The notes beneath the pieces are model-generated. The model was not told the origin of the DNA and did no database searches. It saw nothing but the letters and a program-made list of their open reading frames with translations. 35,502 bases of DNA from assembly GCF_007991635.1 (NCBI RefSeq), contig NZ_BJYS01000057.1, forward strand, positions 1 to 35,502, in the 5' to 3' direction. Of the stretch, positions 9,280 to 16,933 are shown piece by piece. Each line of letters begins with the position of its first letter. The stretch's first letter is position 1. The DNA is from Adhaeribacter aerolatus. GTDB lineage: Bacteria; Bacteroidota; Bacteroidia; Cytophagales; Hymenobacteraceae. Made by a program: the position numbers and the translations under genes.

Positions 9280-11388
9280 TTAATGCTTCATCTGGGTCTT
9301 TAGTAATTGGGCATTAATCGCCACGATTACAGTACTTAAACTCATCAAAACGGCCCCAATGGCCGGCGACACCATGATACCTTGCTGATACAAAACACCC
9401 GCTGCCAAGGGTAGCGCAATGACGTTATAACCCGTTGCCCAAATAATATTTTGAATCATCTTCCGGTAGGTAGCTTTCCCAAACAGCACCAAAGAGGCAA
9501 TGTCCTGTGGATTGCTATTAACCAGGATGATGTCCGCTGTTTCTGCTGCTACATCGGTGCCGGAGCCTACGGCAATGCCTACATCGGCCTGGGCCAGGGC
9601 CGGTGCATCGTTTACCCCATCTCCGGTCATGGCCACAAATTCTCCTTTGGCTTGCAGCTCTTTAATTTTTTCTTGCTTTTCGTGGGGCAATACATTCGCC
9701 AGAAAACCATCCATTTTTAAAGCCTCGCTCACACTTTTGGCCACCCGGTCATTATCGCCAGTGAGCAATAGGTTTTTAATGCCGTTCTCCTTTAATATCC
9801 GGATAGCCTCCGCCGATTCAGGCCGGATTTGGTCTTTTAGACTGATGAAGCCAACCACTTTATCCTGCACTAGGATGTAAACCACCGTTTCTACGCCATC
9901 TTCGGCGTTGCTGGCCGGCACCTGAATACCAAATTCTTGCATATAATTAGGGCCTACGACCTTGACCGATTTTCCTTCTACGATGCCTTCCAACCCTTTT
10001 CCGGGCAAATAATTAAACTGATCCGAAGCAGGAACCACAATCTTTTGCTCCTTTGCCTTTTTCAAAACTCCCTGCGAAATATAGTGCTCGGAATTCTGTT
10101 CCACGCCGGCCGCTAAGCGCAGCAGTTCTTGCTCAGCGTATTCCGTAGCAAAGGAAACCACTCGGGCTACTTCGTGGGAGCCTTGCGTTAAAGTGCCGGT
10201 TTTGTCGAAAATAATGGTGGTAATTTTACGGGAATTTTCGAAAGCGGTACGGTTCCGGATTAATAAGCCATTGTTGGCCGAAATAGCCGTGGAAATAGCC
10301 ACCACCAGCGGCACGGCCAAACCCAGGGCATGAGGACAAGAAATCACCATTACTGTTACCATGCGTTCCAGCGCAAAAGAAAGTTCAGCTCCCACGGCCA
10401 GCCACACGGCGAAGGTACCAAAGCCGGCAAAAAGGGCAATGTAGGTCAGCCAGCGGGCCGCTTTATCGGCCAGGTTTTGCGTTTCGGATTTGGTTTTCTG
10501 CGCTTCCTGCACCAGGTTAATCACTTTATTTAAATAACTCTCCGCGCCTGTGTTCTGTACCGTAACTTTTAAAGAACCATTGCCATTGATGGAGCCACCA
10601 ATAACCTTGTCATCTTTGGATTTTTGAACCGGTTTGCTTTCCCCCGTCAGCATGCTTTCGTTCAGGTAACTTTCCCCTTCCACAATCAGCCCGTCAGCCG
10701 GTACTTTTTCCCCCGGCTTAACTAAAATAAGGTCACCCTTTTGTAGGGCATCAATGCGGACATTCACCGTTTCCGGCCCCCGTATCAAGTGGGCTTCGGA
10801 AGGCATCATGCTTACTAGCAGCTCCAAAGCGCGCGAAGCCCCCATCACCGACTTCATTTCAATCCAATGGCCTAATAACATAATGACAATCAAAGTGGCC
10901 AGCTCCCAGAAGAAGTCCATGCCTTCTAAGCCAAAAACAATAGCCGTACTGTACACATAAGCCACGGTAATGGCAATCGCAATCAAGGTCATCATCCCCG
11001 GCGAGCCTTTCTTCAGCTCATCTTTTAGGCCGGTTAAAAAGGGCCAGCCGCCGTAGAAAAATATTATAGTAGAAAGCACCAAGGAGATATACATGTTATA
11101 AGGTATATTCAGCTGGTAGCCCAGAATTTGCTGCACCATCGGACTAATAATAATAACCGGCAGGGATAGTAGCAGCGAAATCCAGAATCTTTTCCGGAAA
11201 TCATCAATCATCATGGCATGATGGTCGTGGCCGTGTTCCCCGTGCCCTGGAGCAGTATTGCCCTCCTGGGGCATGGCGTGATTATGAGCGTGAACAGTTT
11301 TCTGGGCCAGATGCCCTTGCGTACTTTCCTGTAGGTCTTTGGCCTTGGCCTGCGAATTAGAGGAATGGTGATGATGGGAATGGTCCAT
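9280..11388 (-). CDS. copB: Copper-exporting P1B-3-type ATPase CopB
   Basis: Inner-membrane heavy-metal ATPase, 702 residues. It has no HMA domain; instead the N-terminus is His-rich (MDHSHHHHSS, then HAHNHAMP, then HGEHGHDHH, residues 1-60), as in CopB. Motifs in order are LTGES (247-251), CPHALG (351-356; CPH marks the P1B-3 class), DKTGT (395-399) and GDGVNDAPALAQADVGIAVG. The usual SEHP motif reads SEHY (in EQNSEHYISQG); the key His is kept but the Pro is replaced. P1B-3 members export Cu(I)/Cu(II) or Ag. It follows the HMA chaperone gene by 82 bp, which contains a hairpin that could reduce readthrough, and leads into the 106-residue gene and fbaB. Confidence 0.94.
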   Translation of the reverse strand: MDHSHHHHSSNSQAKAKDLQESTQGHLAQKTVHAHNHAMPQEGNTAPGHGEHGHDHHAMMIDDFRKRFWISLLLSLPVIIISPMVQQILGYQLNIPYNMYISLVLSTIIFFYGGWPFLTGLKDELKKGSPGMMTLIAIAITVAYVYSTAIVFGLEGMDFFWELATLIVIMLLGHWIEMKSVMGASRALELLVSMMPSEAHLIRGPETVNVRIDALQKGDLILVKPGEKVPADGLIVEGESYLNESMLTGESKPVQKSKDDKVIGGSINGNGSLKVTVQNTGAESYLNKVINLVQEAQKTKSETQNLADKAARWLTYIALFAGFGTFAVWLAVGAELSFALERMVTVMVISCPHALGLAVPLVVAISTAISANNGLLIRNRTAFENSRKITTIIFDKTGTLTQGSHEVARVVSFATEYAEQELLRLAAGVEQNSEHYISQGVLKKAKEQKIVVPASDQFNYLPGKGLEGIVEGKSVKVVGPNYMQEFGIQVPASNAEDGVETVVYILVQDKVVGFISLKDQIRPESAEAIRILKENGIKNLLLTGDNDRVAKSVSEALKMDGFLANVLPHEKQEKIKELQAKGEFVAMTGDGVNDAPALAQADVGIAVGSGTDVAAETADIILVNSNPQDIASLVLFGKATYRKMIQNIIWATGYNVIALPLAAGVLYQQGIMVSPAIGAVLMSLSTVIVAINAQLLKTQMKH

Positions 11389-11427
11389 GGTATAATTATT
11401 AAGTTTATTAAAAGCGGATTAAAACAG

Positions 11428-11457
11428 AAAAGGATAACCTTTTTAGATTATCCTTTT
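11428..11457 (-). terminator. Hairpin between hma and copB (terminator or attenuator)
   Basis: A perfect 10-bp inverted repeat, AAAAGGATAA at 11428-11437 and TTATCCTTTT at 11448-11457, with a 10-base loop and T-runs on both strands. It sits just downstream of the hma stop codon and 40 bp before copB. As copB has no promoter I can see of its own, this is probably a partial terminator that lets the small chaperone be made in excess of the pump. Confidence 0.65.
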
Positions 11458-11470
11458 TAGAAGTGGTCTT

Positions 11471-11683
11471 TTAGGAGAGCGGCTCGATTTTAAAGCCAGC
11501 CTTCTCAATGGCTTCTATTACTTCTTCCTCGTTGACGGCACTGCCTTCCACGGTTAATATTTTATCTGGATTATTCGTATCTACCTGCCATTTTTCAATG
11601 CTCTTCTCCTGGTTCAGAAAGGGCGTTACCGTAGCTACACAACCGCCACATTTAATGTTGGTTTTGAATTTTAAAGTTTCCAT
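11471..11683 (-). CDS. HMA-domain copper chaperone-like protein
   Basis: A 70-residue single heavy-metal-associated domain. The metal-binding loop reads IKCGGCVATVTPFLN, so the usual GMTCxxC is replaced by KCGGC, a version common in Bacteroidota. The remainder (beta-strand with ILTVEGSAV, helix with EEEVIEAIEKAGFKIEPL) completes the ferredoxin-like fold. It probably carries Cu(I) in the cytosol to CopB or CopA. It is the first gene after the operator-promoter at 11760-11815 and is followed by a hairpin, then copB. Confidence 0.9.
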   Translation of the reverse strand: METLKFKTNIKCGGCVATVTPFLNQEKSIEKWQVDTNNPDKILTVEGSAVNEEEVIEAIEKAGFKIEPLS

Positions 11684-11759
11684 AATTAATAATATTCATT
11701 TAGTTGTCCATTAGAATCCGCTGAACTAGATTTTAACCTATGCGTTTTCTTTTCTTTAA

Positions 11760-11815
11760 CAAAGATACCGGGTAGGCGAAGGGAATATGTGATATAATTC
11801 GGATAAAGTGTTATA
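11760..11815 (-). promoter_or_regulatory. hma-copB promoter: 21-bp direct repeat plus -7 box
   Basis: On the minus strand TATAAC (11815-11810) and TATCAC (11794-11789) start 21 bp apart, followed after 21 bp by TATCTTTG (11767-11760), identical to the copA -7 box. The promoter again lacks a -33 consensus; the second half-site lies there. The predicted start is near 11753, giving a 5' leader of about 70 bases before the hma ATG at 11683. Total length is 56 bp, as at the copA and HYC_CC_PP promoters. Confidence 0.75.
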
Positions 11816-11842
11816 TGATTTTGCTTATAGCCTGCGCGATAT

Positions 11843-11873
11843 AAAAACGCCTCTGCCAGTAAGACAGAGACGC
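11843..11873 (-). terminator. Rho-independent terminator of the csp-DUF305 operon
   Basis: On the minus strand an 8-bp stem (CGTCTCTG pairing with CAGAGGCG, one G-U pair) with a 9-base loop is followed by TTTTT. It begins 22 bases after the stop codon of the DUF305 gene and ends before the hma operator, separating the two operons. Confidence 0.7.
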
Positions 11874-11895
11874 TTTAACCAAACAAACACCAACT

Positions 11896-12522
11896 TTAAT
11901 ATTCTTTATGTTCCAGTAGCCACTCTTGTAATTCTTTTATATCCATCATTTGGCTATCGATAATTTTTTGGGCCATTGTTTTTATAACCGGGCTATTGCC
12001 GTGTTCTATGACCGATTTGGCATTTTCCATGGCTGCTTGGTGGTGCGGAATCATCAACTGAGCAAAATCCTGATCCGTATCACCGGTAATTACCCGTAAA
12101 TCACTTTCCCGCCCCATTTTCTCCATGGATTCCATTACTTCCATATGGAACGCCATGTTCATGGGCTGGTCTGCTTGATAGGAGGCCAAAAAAGTATTGA
12201 ATTCCTGAATTTCTTTTTCCTGTTCACTTTTTATCTTCTGGGCAATAGCTATCATTTCGGCGTCTTTGCCATTGGCAATTTCTTCCTGGGCCATGTTAAT
12301 GGCACCCTGATGGTGCATCACCATCATCTTGGCAAAATCAATGTCAGGTTCACTATTCATGGGCATGGCCTCCATTTGCGTCATCATCTGGTGCATGATA
12401 GTCATCATTTTGTTTTGGTCATGCGGCTGGGTTTCCAACCCCTCTTCCTGTTCACAGGAAGCTAAAAATAAACTGGCGGTTAAGAGCATTGCCCATGAGC
12501 GAATAATAAAAAAGTTTTTCAT
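11896..12522 (-). CDS. DUF305 copper-binding-type lipoprotein
   Basis: An exported lipoprotein of 208 residues (lipobox LASC, Cys23) with two DUF305 repeats, each carrying a paired His: DFAKMMVMHHQGAINMAQEE (His70-71) and DFAQLMIPHHQAAMENAK (His160-161). It is rich in Met and His; the linker starts with MMTIMHQMMTQMEAMPM. DUF305 proteins include CopM, a periplasmic copper-binding protein, so this one probably sequesters copper in the envelope. It is the last gene of the csp > DUF6122 > DUF305 operon, 32 bp after the DUF6122 gene, and is followed by a terminator at 11843-11873. A second DUF305 lipoprotein lies at 18782-19453. Confidence 0.9.
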   Translation of the reverse strand: MKNFFIIRSWAMLLTASLFLASCEQEEGLETQPHDQNKMMTIMHQMMTQMEAMPMNSEPDIDFAKMMVMHHQGAINMAQEEIANGKDAEMIAIAQKIKSEQEKEIQEFNTFLASYQADQPMNMAFHMEVMESMEKMGRESDLRVITGDTDQDFAQLMIPHHQAAMENAKSVIEHGNSPVIKTMAQKIIDSQMMDIKELQEWLLEHKEY

Positions 12523-12554
12523 AGTATTTAATATATTTTAATTGCAAATGCCTG

Positions 12555-12845
12555 CTATAAACAAGCGATATAATCCAAAACCATATGTATCAGAAAGCCC
12601 CAGGCAAACGTGCGTACCTTGGGAATACTTAATAAGATTACATAAACAGCAATAGCCGGGTAAGTATGCAAAAAGTGAAAACCTATGCTGCACCGGTCCG
12701 GGTCATACAGGGGTACGGCAAATAAATGGTCTACGTCCAGTATTATCCCGGTTGCTAACATAGCCCAAGCCTTTAACCAATTATCCCGGTAAAAGAGGTA
12801 TGCCGCACCGGCTGGCACCAGGACATGCAGTATTAGGTGTATCAT
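12555..12845 (-). CDS. DUF6122-family small membrane protein
   Basis: A 96-residue membrane protein with about three hydrophobic helices. I recognise it as DUF6122-like from the block GIILDVDHLFAVPLYDPDRC, followed by FHFLHTYPAI and the C-terminal GFLIHMVLDYIACL. The conserved DxDH, HxxHTYP and HMxLD residues could form a membrane metal site, reminiscent of YdjM/LexA-regulated metal-dependent hydrolases, but this is inference. The role in a copper operon is unknown. It lies between the Csp gene (52 bp) and the DUF305 gene (32 bp), all on the minus strand. Confidence 0.8.
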   Translation of the reverse strand: MIHLILHVLVPAGAAYLFYRDNWLKAWAMLATGIILDVDHLFAVPLYDPDRCSIGFHFLHTYPAIAVYVILLSIPKVRTFAWGFLIHMVLDYIACL

Positions 12846-12897
12846 AGATTTTTAAACTATTCTATGATGAACCAGACCAGCGGGCATACTCAATTTG

Positions 12898-13242
12898 CTA
12901 GTAAATTTTACCAGCAAGGGAGCGGCAGGCCTCTTCGCACCGGCGGCAAGCTTCGGCACATGCCCGGCAGTGGTCCATGTGTTGGGCGTGCTTTTCGCAT
13001 TCTTCGCCACAGGCGGCGCAAATGGCGGCACAGGCATCCAAAAACACCTGGACATTTTCTGAATTGCGGGCTAAGGCATCGGCTGTAGTACGGCAAATGG
13101 CGGAACAATCGCGATCTAATTGAATGCACCGGATCATCATTTTAACATCTTCTTCTTGCAAACAGGCGGTAGCACAATGCTCACATTCGGCCGCACAAGC
13201 CACTAAAGCATCAATAATTGGTTTATACTGGGAATTATGCAT
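12898..13242 (-). CDS. Cys-rich four-helix-bundle copper storage protein (Csp3-like)
   Basis: A 114-residue protein with 16 Cys, spaced mostly three or four residues apart as CxxxC and CxxC along helices: Cys16, 20, 23, 27, 39, 46, 50, 71, 75, 78, 82, 92, 95, 99, 102 and 106. This is the pattern of the Csp family (DUF326), in which Cys line the core of a four-helix bundle and hold many Cu(I) ions. There is no signal peptide, so it is a cytosolic store like Csp3. It heads a three-gene operon and has a copper-operator-like direct repeat (13340-13366) about 100 bp upstream. Confidence 0.92.
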   Translation of the reverse strand: MHNSQYKPIIDALVACAAECEHCATACLQEEDVKMMIRCIQLDRDCSAICRTTADALARNSENVQVFLDACAAICAACGEECEKHAQHMDHCRACAEACRRCEEACRSLAGKIY

Positions 13243-13339
13243 AATTAGGTTATTTGTGGTAAAACATAAATATTCATTAGCCAGAAATATTTCATCGCCG
13301 GCATATCTTATTGTTTTACCCCAATTTGAGGTAATCCGT

Positions 13340-13366
13340 TTTATACAATCTCTGAAAAGAGTTATA
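13340..13366 (-). promoter_or_regulatory. 21-bp direct repeat upstream of csp
   Basis: On the minus strand TATAAC (13366-13361) and TATAAA (13345-13340) start 21 bp apart; the second is preceded by ATTG exactly as at 32594. At the position where the other promoters have TAnnTTTG this site has TAAAACAA, so only the operator part is conserved. It lies 97 bp before the csp start and could also act on the divergent lipoprotein gene at 13482. Confidence 0.5.
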
Positions 13367-13481
13367 TCTTTTGGGTTTGTAATAAGGTGCTTTTGCCAGA
13401 TTTTCCCTTTCCCCTTACCTTTAATAGATAAAAATTTTATTCTATAAAGCCTAAAAGGCCTTTAAACCTAATTGAAATAGA

Positions 13482-14252
13482 ATGCGCTATCTTCTTGGTT
13501 TGCTTTTATTAATAGCTGTTTTAACAGGCTGTAATTCCCATAATTCCGGCAAAGAGGCTGTTTTCGAGAAAAGTACAAACGACCCACAGGCAATTATAGA
13601 CAAAGCTATAGCTGCCCACGGTGGCGATAAATTTTTGCAATTGCAAGTAGCTTTTGACTTCCGGGATAAGCACTATGAAGCTTCCCGCCAGGATGGACTT
13701 TATTCCTATACCCGTTCTTTTACCGATTCAACCGGCCAGGTAAAAGATGTATTAACCAATAAGTCCTTTACCCGGACCATCAATGGCCAGGTAAAGGACC
13801 TACCGGCAGAGCGGGTGAAAGCATTTAGTGCCTCGGTTAACTCCGTTATTTATTTTGCCCTACTTCCCTTTGGGTTGAATGACCCAGCCGTACAAAAGCA
13901 GTACCTGGGCAGCGCTACCATCAAGCAAATCCCTTATCACAAAATAAAGGTTACCTTCAAACAGGAAGGTGGTGGAACTGATTTTCAAGATGAATTCCTC
14001 TACTTTATCAATCAGAAATCGTTTACGATGGATTATTTTGCTTATACCTACGTTACGGATGGCGGTGGTATCCGCTTCCGTCAAGCAATTAATCCCCGTA
14101 AAGTTGAGGGCATCTTATTTCAGGACTATATCAATTTTGAACCGCTGGATACTATTAATTTCTGGAAGATTGAGCAAGCCTTCACTGCCGACCAGTTAAA
14201 AGAACTTTCCAATATTGAGTTAAAGAATATCCGGATAAATATCCTGCACTAG
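13482..14252 (+). CDS. DUF6503-like lipoprotein
   Basis: A 256-residue lipoprotein: hydrophobic leader with lipobox LTGC (Cys17), then DPQAIIDKAIAAHGG, a phrase shared by outer-membrane-lipid-type and DUF6503 proteins, and a long beta-rich body (DFRDKHYEASRQDGLYSYTR, TVTF-like strands, MDYFAYTYVTDGGGIRFRQA). I believe it belongs to DUF6503, a Bacteroidota family without known function, probably with an LolA/LolB-like lipid-binding fold. No metal motif is present. It is divergent from csp, with 239 bp between the two starts, and convergent with the triple-HMBD gene. It may be unrelated to copper. Confidence 0.7.
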   Translation: MRYLLGLLLLIAVLTGCNSHNSGKEAVFEKSTNDPQAIIDKAIAAHGGDKFLQLQVAFDFRDKHYEASRQDGLYSYTRSFTDSTGQVKDVLTNKSFTRTINGQVKDLPAERVKAFSASVNSVIYFALLPFGLNDPAVQKQYLGSATIKQIPYHKIKVTFKQEGGGTDFQDEFLYFINQKSFTMDYFAYTYVTDGGGIRFRQAINPRKVEGILFQDYINFEPLDTINFWKIEQAFTADQLKELSNIELKNIRINILH

Positions 14253-14275
14253 TTCCAACCTGAAAAAATCAAGAA

Positions 14276-14782
14276 TTAATTTTTGGTATGCCCTTTATAG
14301 TTTTTCGGGTTTTTCTCTTCGGATAAGGGCATTCGTTTTTCGGTTAGTGGCTTTTTACAAACCGGACAAGTTCCCGGAACAGCACTAGCCACATTTACGT
14401 GGTCGGGGCAGACATAAACGTTTTCGGTTCCAGTTACCTGGCCTTTGTAGTTTTTTACCGGCACTTGAACCAAGGCCATTCCACATTGGGAGCAGGAACC
14501 AGCTTCTTCTTTTACTTCAGTTGGGTGTTTTGGGCACCTATAGACGGTTTTGGTGAGTACCACTACCTGACCTTTGTAGTTTTTCGCCGTTTCTTTTACT
14601 AAAGTCTTGCCGCATTTAGAGCATTTACCAGGGGTATTACTAATTTCATTCGGATGGTCCGGACAGCTGTAGCTTATAGCCGCCACTTGCTGTTTAATGG
14701 CATTGTTTTTTTGGTTGCCCTGGCCTTGAATTTGGCTAATGGTTATCAGGGCTAGTGCTATTGTTAATAGGAGCGTTTTCAT
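14276..14782 (-). CDS. Secreted protein with three heavy-metal-binding domains
   Basis: A 168-residue exported protein (signal peptide about residues 1-20, ending QIQG). It contains three tandem heavy-metal-binding domains (HMBD, the short YTCPMHP...CPxCGM zinc-ribbon-like unit): SYSCPDHP...CSKCGK near 37, VYRCPKHP...CSQCGM near 79 and VYVCPDHV...CPVCKK near 123. Each is followed by a KNYKGQ or KNYKGH linker, so the protein arose by internal triplication. Only the middle copy keeps the CGM; the outer two have lost the Met. It probably binds Cu/Ag in the periplasm. It has its own promoter region (14819-14948) and lies downstream of the first split cusA. Confidence 0.85.
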   Translation of the reverse strand: MKTLLLTIALALITISQIQGQGNQKNNAIKQQVAAISYSCPDHPNEISNTPGKCSKCGKTLVKETAKNYKGQVVVLTKTVYRCPKHPTEVKEEAGSCSQCGMALVQVPVKNYKGQVTGTENVYVCPDHVNVASAVPGTCPVCKKPLTEKRMPLSEEKNPKNYKGHTKN

Positions 14783-14818
14783 AATTCCTTAAGTATAAAT
14801 GGCAGGTTTTGTTTTGGA

Positions 14819-14862
14819 TAAAGGTAGGTGTCAAAGGGGTTTAAAAACATGATTAACATCAA
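14819..14862 (-). promoter_or_regulatory. Putative promoter with CRP/FNR-like box (triple-HMBD gene)
   Basis: On the minus strand TTGATGTTAATCAT (14862-14849) matches the FNR-type box TTGAT-N4-ATCAA at 9 of 10 positions. Overlapping its right end is TGTT, then 19 bp, then TACCTTTA (14826-14819), one mismatch from TAnnTTTG. The box would be centred close to -42, the class II activation position. The predicted leader to ATG 14782 is about 30 bases. A near copy lies at 18451-18494. Confidence 0.5.
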
Positions 14863-14921
14863 GGCAATGAGTGCTTTAAATCAATAACCGCCGTTGATTT
14901 AGACTGGTAATAAACAAAATT

Positions 14922-14948
14922 TGTATAATTAAGGAGAATGTTGTTATA
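14922..14948 (-). promoter_or_regulatory. 21-bp direct repeat upstream of triple-HMBD gene
   Basis: On the minus strand TATAAC (14948-14943) and TATACA (14927-14922) start 21 bp apart, both preceded by AAT. The site lies 95 bp upstream of the -7 box at 14819-14826. Similar site and similar distance occur before the first cusA (18553-18579). It is a divergent member of the set seen at copA and hma. Confidence 0.4.
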
Positions 14949-15033
14949 ATTCTGGCAGTTTAAAATTCTCACCTTCTGAAATCCGCTATCCAGGTTTATT
15001 CCTGGTTTGAATTTTGAATTAAACGCGTTTCGT

Positions 15034-16926
15034 TTAATCTTTTAATTCGGCAATGATTACTTTGCCTCTTTTTTGCAGTTCGTTTTCGCGAACCAAAGCA
15101 TACATGGCGGGCAGAACAATTAAAACAAAAAAAGTTGAGGTGACTAGGCCAAATACAAAAGGAATAGCAATGGGCTTCATGACATCGCTCCCGGTTCCGG
15201 TAGCTAGCAAGAGTGGTATTAAACCCAATATATCCACCAAAACCGTCATCAATTTGGGGCGTAACCGCAGGGCCGCACCTTCATAAACCGCTTCCTCAAT
15301 GTCAATTTTATTCAGGCGACCACTAGTTTTTTTGCGTTCGGAAACCTTGTTGTATAAAGCATTATTCAGATACACGAGCATCAGTACCCCCGTTTCAACG
15401 GCTATCCCAAACAAGGCAATAAAGCCCACGGCCACCGCTACCGAAAAATTTACGTCAAAAAAGAAAAGGGAATAAGCACCTCCTACCAGGGCTACGGGAA
15501 TACTGGAGAGGACGATTAATACCTCCCGGTAAGTGTGAAAGGTAAAATATAAAATGACGGTAATAAGGACCAGAACAATGGGAATGAGAATCTTTAACCG
15601 CTGTTCAGCCCGTACTTGGTTTTCGTACTGTCCGCTCCACTGAATATAGTAACCTTTGGGCAACTTTTGAACGAGGCTTGCCAGTTCTTTTTTAGCCTCT
15701 GCCACCGTACTGCCGATATCTCTTTCCCGCACGTTAAAGAGTAACGTGCCCCGCAGCATGGCATTTTCCGAGTTAATCATGGGCGGGCCTTCTGCTAAAT
15801 ACACATCCGCCACGGCAGACAAGGGAAGCGGACCAACCGGACTGGTCACCAGTAGTGACCTTAAACGGGGTAGACTATTGCGGAAATCCTCAGCAAAACG
15901 TGCATTCACCGCAAAGCGTCGCCGGCCTTCTACGGTAGTAGTTAAATTCATGCCCCCAATGGATGATTCAACCACTAGATTTACATCATCCACACTTAAA
16001 CCATAACGGCCAATTTCATCCCTTTTAATGTTTATTTCCACATACTTTCCGCCCACTAAGGGTTCCACATTTAAATCTTTAATTCCGTCTATACCCGTTA
16101 AAGCCGCTTTAAACTGTTGGGCTAAAATATTAATGGAGTCCAGGCTTTGACCATAGATTTTCACCCCTACATCCGTCCGGATGCCGGTGGAAAGCATGTT
16201 GATGCGGTTAATGATGGGCTGGGTCCAGGCATTAATTACCCCCGGAATCTGGAGCTTCTTATTTAATTCTTCAATAATTTTGTTCTTGGTCATGCCGTCG
16301 CGCCATTGAGATTGGGGTTTTAACAAAACAATGGTTTCTATCATGCTGAGCGGGGAATTGTCGGTGGCGGTGCTGGCTCTTCCGGCTTTGCCTAATACAT
16401 TGACCACCTCCGGCACCGATTTAATCAGTCTATCCTGCACCTGCATAATCCGTTTTATTTCGGTATTGGAAACATCCGGCAGCGTAATCGGCATAAATAA
16501 CAGGGAGCCTTCGTCCAACGGCGGCATAAACTCCGAACCTAAGCGCAGGACAAAGGGAATGCTGGCGGCCACCAATACAAAAGCAATGGCAATGGTTATC
16601 TTCTTCCAGCGGAGACACCACCGGATAACGGGATTATAAAGCCAGAGGAAAAACCGGGATACCGGATGGGTTTTCTCGGAGCGTATCTTTCCTTTTAGCA
16701 ACAGGGCCATCAGCACCGGTACCAGAAAAATTGCCACCAAAGCCGACCCCATCATAGCAAAGGATTTGGTAAGGACCAGGGGGGTAAATAACTTTTTTTC
16801 CTGACCTTCCAAAAAGAGGATGGGGGCAAATGAAACCAAGGTAATCAATATAGAATTGAAAACTGCCTTCCCCACTAATACAGAGGATTTTTCAATGCGT
16901 CTTAGCCTTTCCGCTTCTGCAATCAT
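15034..16926 (-). CDS. cusA: CusA/CzcA-type RND pump, C-terminal half (copy 1)
   Basis: The second part of a heavy-metal RND inner-membrane pump, 630 residues. It starts in the cytoplasmic loop after TM4 (MIAEAERLRRIEKSSVLVG) and covers TM5 onward: FLEGQEKKLFTPL, the second periplasmic porter region (EFMPPLDEGSLLFMP, TATDNSPLSMIETIVLLKP, INMLSTGIRTDVGVKIYG, VEGRRRFAVNARF) and the last six membrane segments (VAVGFIALFGIAVETGVLM). The Met residues in SMIET and INMLSTG are retained, consistent with a Cu/Ag CusA. A full CusA has about 1040 residues; N- and C-parts together give 1050, so nothing important is missing. It follows the N-half by 7 bp in a shifted frame. No adaptor or outer-membrane channel gene is adjacent. 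Confidence 0.9.
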   Translation of the reverse strand: MIAEAERLRRIEKSSVLVGKAVFNSILITLVSFAPILFLEGQEKKLFTPLVLTKSFAMMGSALVAIFLVPVLMALLLKGKIRSEKTHPVSRFFLWLYNPVIRWCLRWKKITIAIAFVLVAASIPFVLRLGSEFMPPLDEGSLLFMPITLPDVSNTEIKRIMQVQDRLIKSVPEVVNVLGKAGRASTATDNSPLSMIETIVLLKPQSQWRDGMTKNKIIEELNKKLQIPGVINAWTQPIINRINMLSTGIRTDVGVKIYGQSLDSINILAQQFKAALTGIDGIKDLNVEPLVGGKYVEINIKRDEIGRYGLSVDDVNLVVESSIGGMNLTTTVEGRRRFAVNARFAEDFRNSLPRLRSLLVTSPVGPLPLSAVADVYLAEGPPMINSENAMLRGTLLFNVRERDIGSTVAEAKKELASLVQKLPKGYYIQWSGQYENQVRAEQRLKILIPIVLVLITVILYFTFHTYREVLIVLSSIPVALVGGAYSLFFFDVNFSVAVAVGFIALFGIAVETGVLMLVYLNNALYNKVSERKKTSGRLNKIDIEEAVYEGAALRLRPKLMTVLVDILGLIPLLLATGTGSDVMKPIAIPFVFGLVTSTFFVLIVLPAMYALVRENELQKRGKVIIAELKD

Positions 16927-16933
16927 TATGCTG

